From contig CAHIKZ030003465.1 in the NCBI GenBank assembly GCA_903632075.3, positions 66,000 to 129,999 of the forward strand: DNA of 64,000 nt, read 5' to 3'. Within the stretch, counting starts at the first letter, position 1. Each line of letters starts with the position of its first letter. The position numbers and the translations under genes are program-made. The notes under the pieces were generated by a model. The model saw only the letters and a list, made by a program, of their open reading frames with translations, had not been told where the DNA came from and ran no database searches. This document shows, piece after piece, positions 18,815 to 31,375 of the stretch. Source of the DNA: Acanthosepion pharaonis. Its lineage: Eukaryota > Mollusca > Cephalopoda > Sepiida > Sepiidae.

Positions 18815-21800
18815 CTAACCGACATCCAAATGCCACTCTAGGTCAGCCCCTTTCACTCTACACATTCGCGCAAGATTCACCCACCTTTTGCCGAATTCTG
18901 ATGATGGGAGCCGCCGCCTTTCCGTCCTAATCTTGACTTTAAGCTGATGCTTAAAGTACAAGATCAGTTGGGAAGAGGTGAACTTCTCGCCTTCATAGAA
19001 TCCCTTCTGTCGCGTCGTCCAAATCACGACTCGCATAACCCCTAGTAAGCAACAGAACACATAGTGTTCAGCCTTCGTCAATTGCGATACCACATTGCTA
19101 CAAACAGAACTGGCTTCCAGGACAAAAAAACTTTCCCTGCAGCATGCGAACCATGAGGCCTTCAACAAACTTGCACAACGGCACTACCGCCTCGCACTGA
19201 AAAAAGGCGTGACCAATGGTCTCGACATTCCCAGTACAGCGACGACAGTTTGGATATTTCTCCAAGCCTGCTGAACAAAGTCTTTTGCCGACCCAGAGGG
19301 CCCCACGAATCATCAGCCAGGTGAGTGATGCCTCATCGTTATTGAGACATTTCAACCCAGGCGCCCAAGGCCATACCGAGCGAGCCTCCTGCTTCGTAAG
19401 ACCGAGCTCGTCGATCAGACCATCTTGAACGGACCCCCTAACTAACAAACGATATAATGCCTTACGAGACAACGCTTGGGCGTCGGAGAGGCCATCCGAC
19501 GTCCGCAAGAGGAGTTTCAAAGCACGACGACATTCACGATAGAAGGAGCACTCGCCACGAGGAGTACGACCGGCCTCCTCCTCGCACGAGTGCACACTTC
19601 TCAGGGATGGGAAATGTTTACGGACATCTTCTTTCCAAAAGGTGCCCACCTCATCCAAACCGCGACACATTCGGTCTAGAAAGGTAATGCGTAGCATATA
19701 TTGACGAATCTCAATGCTAGGCATCCCCAGACCGCCCTCAGAGGGATGAAGGCAACAGATCTCGCGAGATGCCATATGGGCCTTGCCTCTCCACAAGAAA
19801 GAGAACAAGGCCTTGACTAATGACATTAGTCGGGCATACGGGAGTGGAAGCACAGAAAGACGGTAGAGGAGGATCGGATAGATGTGTGAACCACAAACTT
19901 CCGCCCTTCCCTTCAGGGAAAGTCCCCTCCGAGACCACAGACTAGCCGCGGCCTCGGCCCGCCCTTGTACCTCCGACCAATTCTTTTCCAACTGGAGATC
20001 AGGACCGAACCAGACGCCGAGTATCTTGATCGGCCCATCCGTCCAGAGGAAAGGTCCGGGAAGAGAAACTCCCTTCCACGCACCCAACCGCAAGCCCACA
20101 GACTTATCGCGGTTGATTTTGGCCCCTGTCACCATCTCATACCCACTGATCTGCTTACTGACTTCGTTAATCTCGGCTCTGCTCGACACAAGAACCGAAA
20201 CGTCGTCAGCATAGGCAGAATACCTGGCCGAGGTGGAAGCACCAGGCAGCGAAATACCGCGTAGGACCGGATTCGCCTTTAACTTGCGAAGGAAAGGCTC
20301 CAACGCAAGAACGTAAAGCAGAGGCGATAGCGGACAACCTTGACGAATGGAGCGAGACAATACGAAAGGCTTCGATCTTACCCCATTCACTTCCACCAGC
20401 GCACCGGGGGTCGCATACAAGAGTCGGATCCAGGAGCGAAAGTCGGCTCCGAAACCGGCCGCCGAAAGGACAGCCTCCAGAAACCGATGGTCAACCCTAT
20501 CGAAGGCCTTGGACTGATCTAAATTGATCAGCGCGGCTTCACTGTCGACTTGTTCTAAGATCAGGCGTACCATATGAAGGTTATCCTGAATAGTCCTGCC
20601 CTTCACAGCACAAGTCTGTTCAGGGCCAATCAGACTAGACAGGACAAGCTGCAAACGGTTGGCTAAGATCTTCGCCAAAATCTTTAAGTCAGTGTTTAAC
20701 ATCGTTAAAGGGCGAAAGTTCCCTAACCCATCCCCTCCGTCCTTGTCCTTACGCAGCAACTTGATGACACCTCTGGTGAAGCGTTGAGGTAAAGACCCCT
20801 GCCTCATCCAGTGGTTGTACATCAGTTCCAGCAAAGGCACAAAAACGTGCGACAACCTCAAGTAAACTTCGTAGGGAAGACCATCTAATCCCGGAGACTT
20901 ATCCAGGCCAACCTGCTTCAGCGTTTCCCAGATTTCCGACTCTGTTATGGGACCCTCGCACCTAGCCACTTCAGCTGCAGAGAGGCAGGGAAAGTCAGCT
21001 AAATAGGCGTCGAACTGAGCAGAACTCAGACCGGGCTCCCTGGTGAAAAGCTCCTGAAAGTAATCTCGAAAGGCCTCACATATGCCCGCGTTTGTAGTCA
21101 CGGTCCGCTTATCCGGTAATGTGACGCACGCTATATGTCGCCTGGCCGCGTTTCGATTTTCCTCTACACGCAGTTCAGCGGCCATATTCGTTGCCTCAGA
21201 AGACATTCTTTTTAACCTAGCCCTAACTACCAGAGCTTGATCCTTCTTGATAAGCAAGGAGGCCAACTCTGCCTTAGCTAAGACTATGTCCCCACTAACA
21301 CGGGATTTCACGGCCCGATCAACTTTTTCTTCTAAAGCCGTTTGCGCCGCTAATTTATCTAAATTGAGCCGACGACTAAAGTCGGCAGCAAACGTTCGAA
21401 TTTTAGATTTTAAATTGCCCCACCAGGCATTTCCCACAACCGCTCCCGTCAATTCCCTCTGGATCGTTAGTAGCAGCTGGTCCCGGAAACCCTGATCACT
21501 GAAAAGCGAACAGTTCAATTTCCAGTAACCAGCCAACCTAACCTTAGGCTTATCTAAGTTTACACGGACCCGGACAAGCCTATGGTCCGTATAAACTATA
21601 TAATGGAAACTTGGACAGCCTAAGAGCCCTACATCGACTCTCCTAACTAAGACTCGGTCCAGGTAGCTCGCAAGCGAGCCAGGAGCCGAGCTGCCACTAG
21701 TAGTCCAAGTCCATGCTACCTCCCGAGGGTGTTCATTCCGGAACTTATCGACGAGATCAAACCCATCGATAAAGTCCCGAAATGGTTTCACATCCGGGTT

Positions 21801-22275
21801 GTTAGTACCTTTTTTTGTGCCCTATACGATCTATATCGGGGTCAAGGACGGCATTCCAATCCCCCGCTAAAACTACCCGACGAGACGTCGTCAAGAACGG
21901 CGCGATCTGCCGAAACAAAGCAGGCCGCTCGGAATGGGTATTGGGCGCATAAACCCCAATGAGACGAAGAAGCTTATCCTTTATGGTAACATCCAGCACG
22001 CAAAGCCTGCCCGCCGGATCCGCGAAGACAAGGGTACATGCAGCCTTCAAAGACCTGCTAACTAGCCAAGAGACACCCCTCGAACAACCATCAAAACATG
22101 CTGAATAAAGGGCGAACCCCCTAGACAGTATGTCCTCACGATCATGAGAAGAAAACCGGGTCTCTTGCAAACAACATATATTCACCCCGAGGCGCTGAAG
22201 GTCACGAGAGAGCCTCGCCCTGCGAGACTCGGACCTCAGGCCCCGGGCATTCAAACTAGCTAACCAGAGAGCCAT
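18815..22275 (-). pseudogene. ORF2: LINE A ORF2: endonuclease and reverse transcriptase, two breaks
   Basis: The start MALWLASLNARG is shared by copies A, B and C. The APE-type endonuclease spans about residues 1-240, with CCLQETRF (catalytic E at residue 39), LAGDWNAVLD, SYLDRVL and YTDHRLV. RT follows with SPGLDGLPYEVY, NFRPLTMLNTDLKILAKILA, INLDQSKAFDRVDH, RQGCPLSPLLYVLALEPFL and catalytic YADD at 20202-20213. A C-terminal CRRCTGNVETIGHAFFQC forms a CCHC finger near 19230. The frame is open for 897 codons (21791-19098). It is broken at a T-run, 21810-21816, where copies B and C read cgaag, and at A7 in 19124-19130, where copy B has six. The last residues (FGKRWVNLARMCRVKGADLE) lie in the shifted frame. 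The protein nicks DNA and copies the LINE RNA into it. Confidence 0.9.
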
Positions 22276-22286
22276 TGTGAAGCCGA

Positions 22287-24312
22287 TTAGGGTTGCCCTT
22301 CAGGATAGAACATGGCTGGGGTGAGGACACCCACAGCTTGTCCCATTGAGCCAGTCCTCATCTCAATATCGAGCGAGTCATCCTGGGACAAGCCGCCGAT
22401 GTCCGCAGGATAGGTTAATTTAAGGGCTCTATACAGGGAAGGGTGAACAAAAACAGGGACCCTCCCTTTACACTGTTTGATTCATCAAGATTCTCCTCGA
22501 GAAGGACGACGGCTGGGGGCACCACTTTCAAGGACGATTTCGCCTCCTCTATCATGCCCCAGATCTCCCGCGTTCCCGGGCCAGTTCTCACTACTGTTAG
22601 TTGGTTTTGGGCCTTGTGGAAATTTTCCGGCACCTCCACGTCCACACCCTTAATGTGCCGGAAATTCCCAATACTTTTAAGTTCTTTGGGTTCTTCGTTT
22701 GGCCGAAGACCCTTTCCGCCTGTTCCCGGGAAACGCGGCAGACGTCTTCCCCGGGGAGATATGGTGGTTTCACCTTTTTTTTTTTTTTTTTCAGTGGCAG
22801 TTTGCGACTCGGACTTCTTACTCTCTTTTTTTGTGTGGTGGGAATGGGTGTGGAATGGTGGGAGTGGTTGAAGGAGTCATGCCCGAAGGCGTTCTTACGG
22901 GTGAAGGTTTACCTGAAAGATGAGATTTCGATGGAGAGTTTGACAAAGATTTCGGTGGAGGAGGTTTTAAAAAAGGTTTTGATGAAGTGGGGGAAGACGG
23001 GGCAGAGGATAGGGGGCCCGGTGCCCCAGCGATTTTTTTTATCTCTAGCCCGCTTAGCCTGTAATTTCTCCTTCAATTTTTTGATGTCAAGTATCTTATC
23101 CCAGCTAGGTTCGTTCATTTTCTGGATAGCAGTCGCATTTTTTTTTCATACGACATCGAGGAGTCGCCCTCAGAGCTGGTAGAGGGAATGGGGCTGTAGG
23201 TGATTTTGTCCCTGGTGTCATGTTGGGACGGAGGAACCGCTGTTTGGCTCTTCCCTTGCCCCTAACCACGAGGTGCCATTCCCCCCTCCTCCTTCTCCTT
23301 AACCACACTAGTGGCAGGCGTTGGTTTGGGGGGCAATGTGGGATTGGACCCAACCGAGGGATTTTGCCCATCGGTCCGCCTCGCAGCTAGACCCATTACA
23401 GGTGCCGCGGATTTTTCCTTTTCGGCCAAGGGGGTATTTTGGTCACCTACGACCGGAACTCCAGGGGCCTTCTTCCCCTGGGCAGGAGGAGGAAAGGTGA
23501 CCAGTCTCTCCACACCTCCAGCAAGTCGGACGCCTACCAGTCACAATGACCGGCATTTTCCGGTCGCCTAAAACCAAACAGTTGGGGACGGACTTGAAGG
23601 CCTCTTGATCAAGCATGATGTCAAAAGTCCATCCCCGTTCAGATTGTCGGAGAGAGCCCCTAAAATCTGGCCGTACTGCATAAAAAAATGCAGCCAGAAG
23701 CTCTCCTGAAATTTGAGGAGGAACCTCAAAAACGGCCACCCTGGTCCGCCTGCGGCCTTCATACTCGGTCCTTAATATTAGATCTTTCGTGATCAACTCC
23801 TTTTTGGCCATTGCCAGGCAATCTTCTGGTGTGGGCAGCAGAATGTCCCACATGAAGAAACCCCTACCTTTTATAACTCTTTGGGGTTTTATCCCCAGGG
23901 ACAAAAGTGATTTGATCACAATGTCTTTTAGTGGAGCGACAAATATTTTTTGGTTTTTTTGTCGACCACAAAAACGGTCACCATTCTCTTTGAGAACATA
24001 TCGAGTTCCTGGACATCATCGACGAACCCATCTTTATTAACAAGATGGGCGTATCCTTTCGCCTTATCCAGGAAATCCGCCATGTTCAGAATACAACTAG
24101 GTGGGGACTTCCAACAAGAGGGCAACTCCTCGGACGTCTTAACTTGGGACTCGTCATTTTTAGAAATATCTCCTTTCTTGGAGATACTGCTTGAGCGGAT
24201 TTTTGGGCTAACGTCAGCCCGCTTTTTTCGCATTTTTCTCGGGTGGGTCGGCGTTGGCAGCCTTCCCAAACAGGTTTTTTTTAACAACCGACCGACTTTT
24301 TTCGTCGGCCAT
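22287..24312 (-). pseudogene. ORF1: LINE A ORF1: RNA-binding protein with CCHC knuckle, broken
   Basis: The start MADEKSRSVVKKNLFGKAAN is shared in part with copy B (MADEGSRSKKKKDLFGK). A stop and frame shifts break the first 100 codons. The middle holds VDKKTKK, IKPQRVIKGRGFFMWDILLP and RTRVAVFEVPPQISGELLAA, a fold like the RRM-like part of Tx1 ORF1 proteins. It is followed by the CCHC knuckle CWRCGETGHLSSSC at 23482-23523. A proline- and basic-rich linker then leads to a C-terminal block near 22640-22400 that matches copy C (FPxxPCxxPLYRAL-like). The stop at 22287 is 12 bp before the ORF2 ATG. The product would bind LINE RNA; this copy is not intact. Confidence 0.8.
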
Positions 24313-24696
24313 GTTGCTAGAGCGTGGAGACTAAACACTACTGGGTCTTTTTTTCCACACAGGGGAGGAGTTTGAAAAAAAAAAAACAATTAAAGAAAGC
24401 CTGGATAAACCAGGAAATAGAAAAAAACTTAAAGACAAAAAAAAATAAAATAAATGACAGAAAGAAAATAAATAGGTAAGACTTTTTTTTTTTCAAAAAA
24501 AAAAAAAAAATGGCGCCCGAAGGCAGCCGAAAAAAAAAACTCCTCTCTCTTTTTTTTTTTCAAAAAATTCAAAATATGTACAAAAAAAAAAAAAAAAAAA
24601 TAAAGGTTTTCGGCCGAAGCCGATAAAGAAAAAATAAATTAAAAAAAAAAAACAAACTAGTCAAAATAAAAAAAAGAAAGAAAGCGACCAAAATCA

Positions 24697-24727
<31 letters not shown>

Positions 24728-25107
24728 TTTTTTTTCTTTTGTCTGAAACTGTTCTTTTCTTTTTTTTTTTAAAAAAAAATAAAAAAAAATAAAAAAAGCA
24801 GTCGTCCGGTAAGACTTTTGTCAAACCGGACTAAAAAAAAAAAAAAATGTGGGCCGAAGCCCAAAAACAAATTAAAAAACAAACAAAAGAAATGGAAAAA
24901 ATTAAAAGAATAAAAAAACTTAAATCAATAACTTATCAGAAAAGACTTGAAAATTTCAGTAAAGTTCTTCCAAATAGGTAGACAGATCAAACAACAGGAG
25001 CAAACAATAGTACACAAAAAAAAAAATTAAAAAAAAAACGACGTGCAACAATCAAACCGGGAGACAAGAAAAACAGTCAAAAAAAAAAGGTCTGACTCGG
25101 AGGTCTT
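24313..25107 (-). other. LINE copy A, 5' leader
   Basis: About 800 bp of A-rich plus strand (T-rich in the RNA sense) with long homopolymers, punctuated by short GC-rich inverted repeats: cctggataaaccagg near 24410, ggccgaagcc near 24613, ccggtaagacttttgtcaaaccgg near 24807 and gggccgaagccc near 24852. Copy B has related forms at 31470-31960. No promoter is identified. Confidence 0.6.
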
Positions 25108-25874
25108 TTCTCTCTCTGACGCAATATTTATTTGCATTAAAAATACAAAAAATGTGGCACAAGGCCAAAAAGGGGGATGGGGAATGACGGTCTTCATCTG
25201 TCTTAAATCTAAACTTAGCTAGTCGCAGACACTGACCCAAACATACCAACAAAAATTCAATCACCAAAACAACACATTCACTCCTACCTTTCTTACTACG
25301 TCCACCATAATACCTCAGTTTCTCTATGAAGTCCTAACTAGTCCCCTTATTTACAAATATTGTTCATGGGGGAGGGTCATAAAATAACAACTTTTAAAAT
25401 CCCCAAATGCGTATTTACAAAATGAATTAATTATTTACAATAAAACTAAACAAAACTGAGTTAGTAATAAAACCCCCACAAACTATGAATGTGGCAGAAA
25501 TATCAGTTAACCGGACGAAATCGATGCGGGACTAAGAAAATGAATACACATTCAAACCATCAAGCATTCACACAAACACTCACTCATTCATACACAACAA
25601 CAAATACGAAAAAACACACACACGAAACGAAAGGCGCCCCTGCATCCACCAGAAAACTGACATCACTAACCACCTAACGAGGGAGGGATGGGGAATTAAA
25701 CAAAAAGTAAAAAATAGGGACAGAAGAAAAAAGGGACCAATGAGCTTACATACCCTAGCTAAGTTAAACGGGAAAAAAAAAAAAAAAACTAAAAATTCAA
25801 AAACAAAAACCTAGTCTAACCTAATATCAGGGTGGGTTGCCTATGTTCAACCCTGTTAGGACAATATTCTGTGC

Positions 25875-28800
25875 CTAACCGACATCCAAATGCCACTCTA
25901 GGTCAGCCCCTTTCACTCTACACATTCGCGCAAGATTCACCCACCTTTTGCCGAATTCTGATGATGGGAGCCGCCGCCTTTCCGTCCTAATCTTGACTTT
26001 AAGCTGATGCTTAAAGTACAAGATCAGTTGGGAAGAGGTGAACTTCTCGCCTTCATAGAATCCCTTCTGTCGCGTCGTCCAAATCACGACTCGCATAACC
26101 CCTAGTAAGCAACAGAACACATAGTGTTCAGCCTTCGTCAATTGCGATACCACATTGCTACAAACAGAACTGGCTTCCAGGACAAAAAACTTTCCCTGCA
26201 GCATGCGAACCATGAGGCCTTCAACAAACTTGCACAACGGCACTACCGCCCTGCACTGAAAAAGGCGTGACCAATGGTCTCGACATTCCCAGTACAGCGA
26301 CGACAGTTTGGATATTTCTCCAAGCCTGCTGAACAAAGTCTTTTGCCGACCCAGAGGGCCCCACGAATCATCAGCCAGGTGAGTGATGCCTCATCGTTAT
26401 TGAGACATTTCAACCCAGGCGCCCAAGGCCATATCGAGCGAGCCTCCTGCTTCGTAAGACCGAGCTCGTCGATCAGACCATCTTGAACGGACCCCCTAAC
26501 TAACAAACGATATAATGCCTTACGAGACAACGCCTGGGCGTTGGAGAGGCCATCCGACGTCCGCAAGAGGAGTTTCAAAGCACGACGACATTCACGATAG
26601 AAGGAGCATTCGCCACGAGGAGTACGACCGGCCTCCTCCTCGCACGAGTGCACACTTCTCAGGGATGGGAAATGTTTACGGACATCTTCTTTCCAAAAGG
26701 TGCCCACCTCATCCAAACCGCGACACATTCGGTCTAGAAAGGTAATGCGAAGCATATATTGACGAATCTCAATGCTAGGCATCCCCAGACCGCCCTCAGA
26801 GGGATGAAGGCAACAGATCTCGCGAGATACCATATGGGCCTTGCCTCTCCACAAGAAAGAGAACAAGGCCTTGACTAATGACATTAGTCGGGCATACGGG
26901 AGTGGAAGCACAGAAAGACGGTAGAGGAGGATCGGATAGATGTGTGAAACACAAACTTCCGCCCTTCCCTTCAGGGAAAGATTCCTCCGAGACCACAGAT
27001 TAAGCCGCGGCCTCGGCCCGCCCTTGTACCTCCGACCAATTCATTTCCAACTGGAGATCAGGACCGAACCAGACGCCGAGTATCTTGATCGGCCCATCCG
27101 TCCAGAGGAAAGGTCCGGGAAGAGAAACTCCCTTCCACGCACCCAACCGCAAGCCCACAGACTTATCGCGGTTGATTTTGGCCCCTGTCACCATCTCATA
27201 CCCACTGATTTCTTTACTGACTTCGTTAATCTCGGCTCTGCTCGACACAAGAACCGAAACGTCGTCAGCATAGGCAGAATACCTGGCCGAGGTGTTAGCA
27301 CCAGGCAGCGAAATACCGCGTAGGACCGGATTCGCCTTTAACTTGCGAAGGAAAGGTTCCAACGCAAGAACGTAAAGCAGAGGCGATAGCGGACAACCTT
27401 GACGAATGGAGCGAGACAATACGAAAGGCTTCGATCTTACCCCATTCACTTCCACCAGCGCACCGGGGGTCGCATACAAGAGTCGGATCCAGGAGCGAAA
27501 GTCGGCCCGAAACCGGCCGCCGAAAGGACAGCCTCCAGAAACCGATGGTCAACCCTATCGAAGGCCTTGGACTGATCTAAATTGATCAGCGCGGCTTCAC
27601 TGTCGACTTGTTCTAAGATCAGGCGTACCATATGAAGGTTATCCTGAATAGTCCTGCCCTTCACAGCACAAGTCTGTTCAGGGCCAATCAGACGAGACAG
27701 GACAAGCTGCAAACGGTTGGCTAAGATCTTCGCCAAAATCTTTAAGTCAGTGTTTAACATCGTTAAAGGGCGAAAGTTCCCTAACCCATCCCCACCGTCC
27801 TTGTCCTTACGCAGCAACTTGATGACACCCCTGGTGAAGCGTTGAGGTAAAGACCCCTGCTTCATCCAGTGGCCAAAAATCAGTTCCAGCAAAGGAACAA
27901 AAACGGGCGACAACCTCAAGTAAACTTCGTAGGGAAGACCATCTAATCCCGGAGACTTATCCAGGCCAACCTGTTTCAGCGCTTCCCAGATTTCCGACTC
28001 TGTTATGGGACCCTCGCACCTAGCCACTTCAGCTGCTGCCGAGGCAGGGAAAGTCAGCTAAATAGGCGTCGAACTGAGCAGGGCTCAGACCGGGCTCCCT
28101 GGTGAAAAGATCCTGAAAGTAATCTCGAAAGGCCTCACATATGCCCGCGTTTGTAGTCACGGTCCGCTTATCCGGCAATGTGACGCACGCTATATGTCGC
28201 CTGGCCGCGTTTCGATTTTCCTCTACACGCAGTTCAGCGGCCATATTCGTTGCCTCAGAAGACATTCTTTTTAACCTAGCCCTAACTACCAGAGCTTGAT
28301 CCTTCTTGATAAGCAAGGAGGCCAACTCTGCCTTAGCTAAGACTATGTCCCCACTAACACGGGATTTCACGGCCCGATCAACTTTTTTTGCTCTAAAGCC
28401 GTTTGCGCCGCTAATTTATCTAAATTGAGCCGACGACTAAAATCGGCAGCAAACGTTCGAATTTTAGATTTTAAATTTGCCCCACCAGGCATTTCCCACA
28501 ACCGCTCCCGTCAATTCCCTCTGGATCGTTAGTAGCAGCTGGTCCCGGAAACCCTGATCACCAAAAAATGAACAGTTTAATTTCCAGTAACCAGCCAACC
28601 TAACCTTAGGTTTATCTAAGTTTACACGGACCCGGACAAGCCTATGATCCGTATAAACTATATAATGGAAACTTGGACACCCTAAGAGCCCTACATCGAC
28701 TCTCCTAACTAAGACTCGGTCCAGGTAGCTCGCAAGCGAGCCAGGAGCCGAGCTGCCACTAGTAGTCCAAGTCCACTACCTCCCGAGGGTGTTCATTCCG

Positions 28801-29333
28801 GAACTTATCGACGAGATCAAACCCATCGATAAAGTCCCGAAATGGTTTCACATCCGGGTTGTTAGTACCGAAGATGGCCCTATACGATCTATATCGGGGT
28901 CAAGGACGGCATTCCAATCCCCCGCTAAAACTACCCGACGAGACGTCGTCAAAAACGGCGCGATCTGCCGAAACAAAGCAGGCCGCTCGGAATGGGTATT
29001 GGGCGCATAAACCCCAATGAGACGAAGAAGCCTTATCCTTTATGGTAACATCCAGCACGCAAAGCCTGCCCGCCGGATCCGCGAAGACAAGGGTACATGC
29101 AGCCTTCAAAGACCTGCTCACCAGCCAAGAGACACCCCTCGAACAACCATCAAAACATGCTGAATAAAGGGCGAACCCCTAGACAGTATGTCCTCACGAT
29201 CATGAGAAGAAAACCGGGTCTCTTGTAAACAACAAATATTCACCCCGAGGCGCTGAAGGTCACGAGAGAGCCTCGCCCTGCGAGACTCGGACCTCAGGCC
29301 CCGGGCATTCAAACTGGCTAACCAGAGAGCCAT
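25875..29333 (-). pseudogene. ORF2: LINE B ORF2, multiple frame breaks
   Basis: The start MALWLASLNARG at 29333 is kept. All blocks of copy A's ORF2 can be followed: CCLQETRF, SPGLDGLPYEVY (27980-27940), NFRPLTMLNTDL, LDQSKAFDRV, RQGCPLSPLLYVL, YADD at 27261-27272 and CRRCTGNVETIGHAFF near 26290. The closing residues, GKRWVNLARMCRVKGADLEW, end at 25875. Relative to copy A there are at least seven indels, near 29176, 29030, 28390, 28480, 28036, 27508 and 26262, so no full protein is possible from the sequence as given. Many sit in runs of one base. Confidence 0.85.
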
Positions 29334-29345
29334 GATGAAAACCGA

Positions 29346-31375
29346 TTAGGGTTGCCCTTCAGCATAGAACATGGCTGGGGTGAGGACACCAACAGCTTGT
29401 CCCATTGAGCCAGTACCTCATCTCACTCTTGAGCGACCATCCTGGGACAAGGCCGCCGATGTCCCAGGGGATAGGTTAGTTTTAAGGGCTCTATACAGGG
29501 AAGGGTGAACAAAAACTGGGACCCTCCCTTTACATTGTTTTAGATCTTTCACCATTCATCCTCAAAAGGACGACCATGGGGAAACCACTTTCAAAAGGAC
29601 GATTTTGCCTCCTCTATCATGCCCCAGATCTCCCGCGTTCCCGGGCCAGTTCTCATAACTGTCAGAACCCTCTGGGCCTTTCGGGGAAATTTTCCGGGTT
29701 CTCTATGTCCACACCATTAATAAGTTTTTAAAATTCCAGACAAAAGTTTTTAAGTTTTTTGGGTTTTTTTGGCCGAAGACCCTTTCCGACATCCGGGATA
29801 CGCGGCAGACGTCTTCCCCTGTGGAGATATGGTGGTTTCACCTTTTTCTTTTTTTTTCAGTGGCAGTTTGCGACGTTGGACTTACGTTCTTTTTTGGGGT
29901 GTGGTGGAACTTGTAATGGGGGATTGGTGGAAGGTGTCATGCCCGAAGGCGTTCTTACGGGAGAAGGTTTAGGAGAATGAAATTTTTTTGATGGAGAGTT
30001 TGACAAAGATTTCGGTGGAGGAGATTTGAAGGTTTTTTTTTTGATGAAGTGGGGAAGACGGGGCAGAGGATAGGGGCCCGGTGCCCTTTTTTTTTCCTGG
30101 TCCTAGCCCGCTTAGTTTTAGTTCTTCTTTCAAGTTTTTTGATGTCTTTTTTTTCCCAGCTGGCGTTCATTTTTTTGGATGTCCAGTAGTTTTTTTTCAT
30201 ATGACACCGAGGAGTCGCCCTCAGAGCTGGTAGAGGAATGGGACTGTAGGTGATTTTGTTTTTGGTGTCATGTTGGGACGGAGGAACCGCTGTTTGGTCT
30301 TCCTTTTGCCCCTAACCACGACCTGCCATTCCCCTCCTCCTTCTCCTTAACCACACTAGTGGCAGGCGTTGGTTTCGGGGGCAATGGGGGCTTGGACCCA
30401 ACCGAGGGATTTTGCCCATCGGTCCGCCTCGCAGCTAGACCCATTACAGGTGCCGCGGATTTTTCCTTTTCGGCCAAGGGGTTTGGTCACCTACGACCGG
30501 AACTCCAGGGGCCTTCTTCCCTGGGCAGGAGGAGGAAAGGTGACCAGTCTCTCCACACCTCCAGCAAGTCGGACGCCTACCAGTTACAATGACCGGCATT
30601 TTCCGGTCGCCTAAAACCAAACAGTTGGGGACGGACTTGAAGGCCTCTTGATCAAGCATGATGTCTAAAAAGTCCATCCCCCGTTCAGATTGTCGGAGAG
30701 AGCTCCTAAAATCTGGCCGTACTGCATAAAAAATGCAGCCCAAAAGCTCTCCCGAAATTTGAGGAGGAACCTCAAAAACGGCCACCCTGGTCCGCCTGCG
30801 GCCTTCATATTCGGTTCTTAAAATATTAGATCTTTCGTTATCAATTCATTTTCTTGGCCATTGCCAGGCAATCTTCTGGTGTGGGTAAGCAGAATGTCCC
30901 ACATGAAGAAACCCCTACCTTTTATAACTCTTTGGGGTTTTATCCCCAGGGACAAAAGTGATTTGATCACAGTGTCTTTAGTGGAGCGACAAATCTTTTT
31001 GGTTTTTTTGTCCACCACAAAAACGGTCACCATTTCTTTGAGAACATATCGAGATCCTGGACATCATCGACGAACCCATCTTTATTCACCAGATGGGCGT
31101 AACCTTTCGCCTTATCCAGGAAATCCGCCATGTTCAGTATACAGCTAGGTGGGGACTTCCAACAAGAGGGCAACTCCTCGGTCGTCATTATTTTTAACTG
31201 CTGCCTCTTTAGGGGGCAACATCAGACTTGGTAATTTCTCCTTTTTCTTTATTTTTGGTCGGATTTTGGGCTTTTTCCAGCCCGCTTTTTTCGTATCATT
31301 CTCATTTGGGTTGGTATTATCACCCTTCCCAAAGAGGTCTTTTTTTTTTTTTGACCGACTGCCTTCGTCGGCCAT
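29346..31375 (-). pseudogene. ORF1: LINE B ORF1, multiple frame breaks
   Basis: The start MADEGSRSKKKKDLFGKGDN lies at 31375. Recognisable blocks are VTVFVVDKKTKKICRSTKDT (31033 onward), IKPQRVIKGRGFFMWDILL, VFEVPPQISGELL and the CCHC knuckle CWRCGETGHLSSSC at 30535-30576. The stop at 29346-29348 is 12 bp ahead of the ORF2 ATG, as in copies A and C. Several segments (29555-29770, 29960-30200) differ from copy A by replacement with A/T-rich words rather than simple changes. Confidence 0.8.

Larger units (their letters stand above)
18040..25107 (-). mobile_element. LINE copy A, Tx1-like (L1 superfamily), near full length
   Basis: The element has a leader at 25107-24313, ORF1 at 24312-22287, ORF2 at 22275-18815 and a 3' UTR to a (TC)n tract at 18040-18051. 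On the minus strand it ends AATAAATATTGCGTC followed by (AG)n. ORF1 with a CCHC knuckle, an APE-type endonuclease, RT and C-terminal CCHC define an L1/Tx1-type LINE. The (AG)n end suggests insertion at a microsatellite, as known for several Tx1-clade families. It is GC-rich compared with its surroundings. Copy B abuts its 5' end. Confidence 0.85.

Noticed and set aside
19216..20522. Several plus-strand frames of 60-110 residues antisense to ORF2
   Set aside because: Shadows of the conserved RT coding sequence; they recur in all copies only because ORF2 is conserved.
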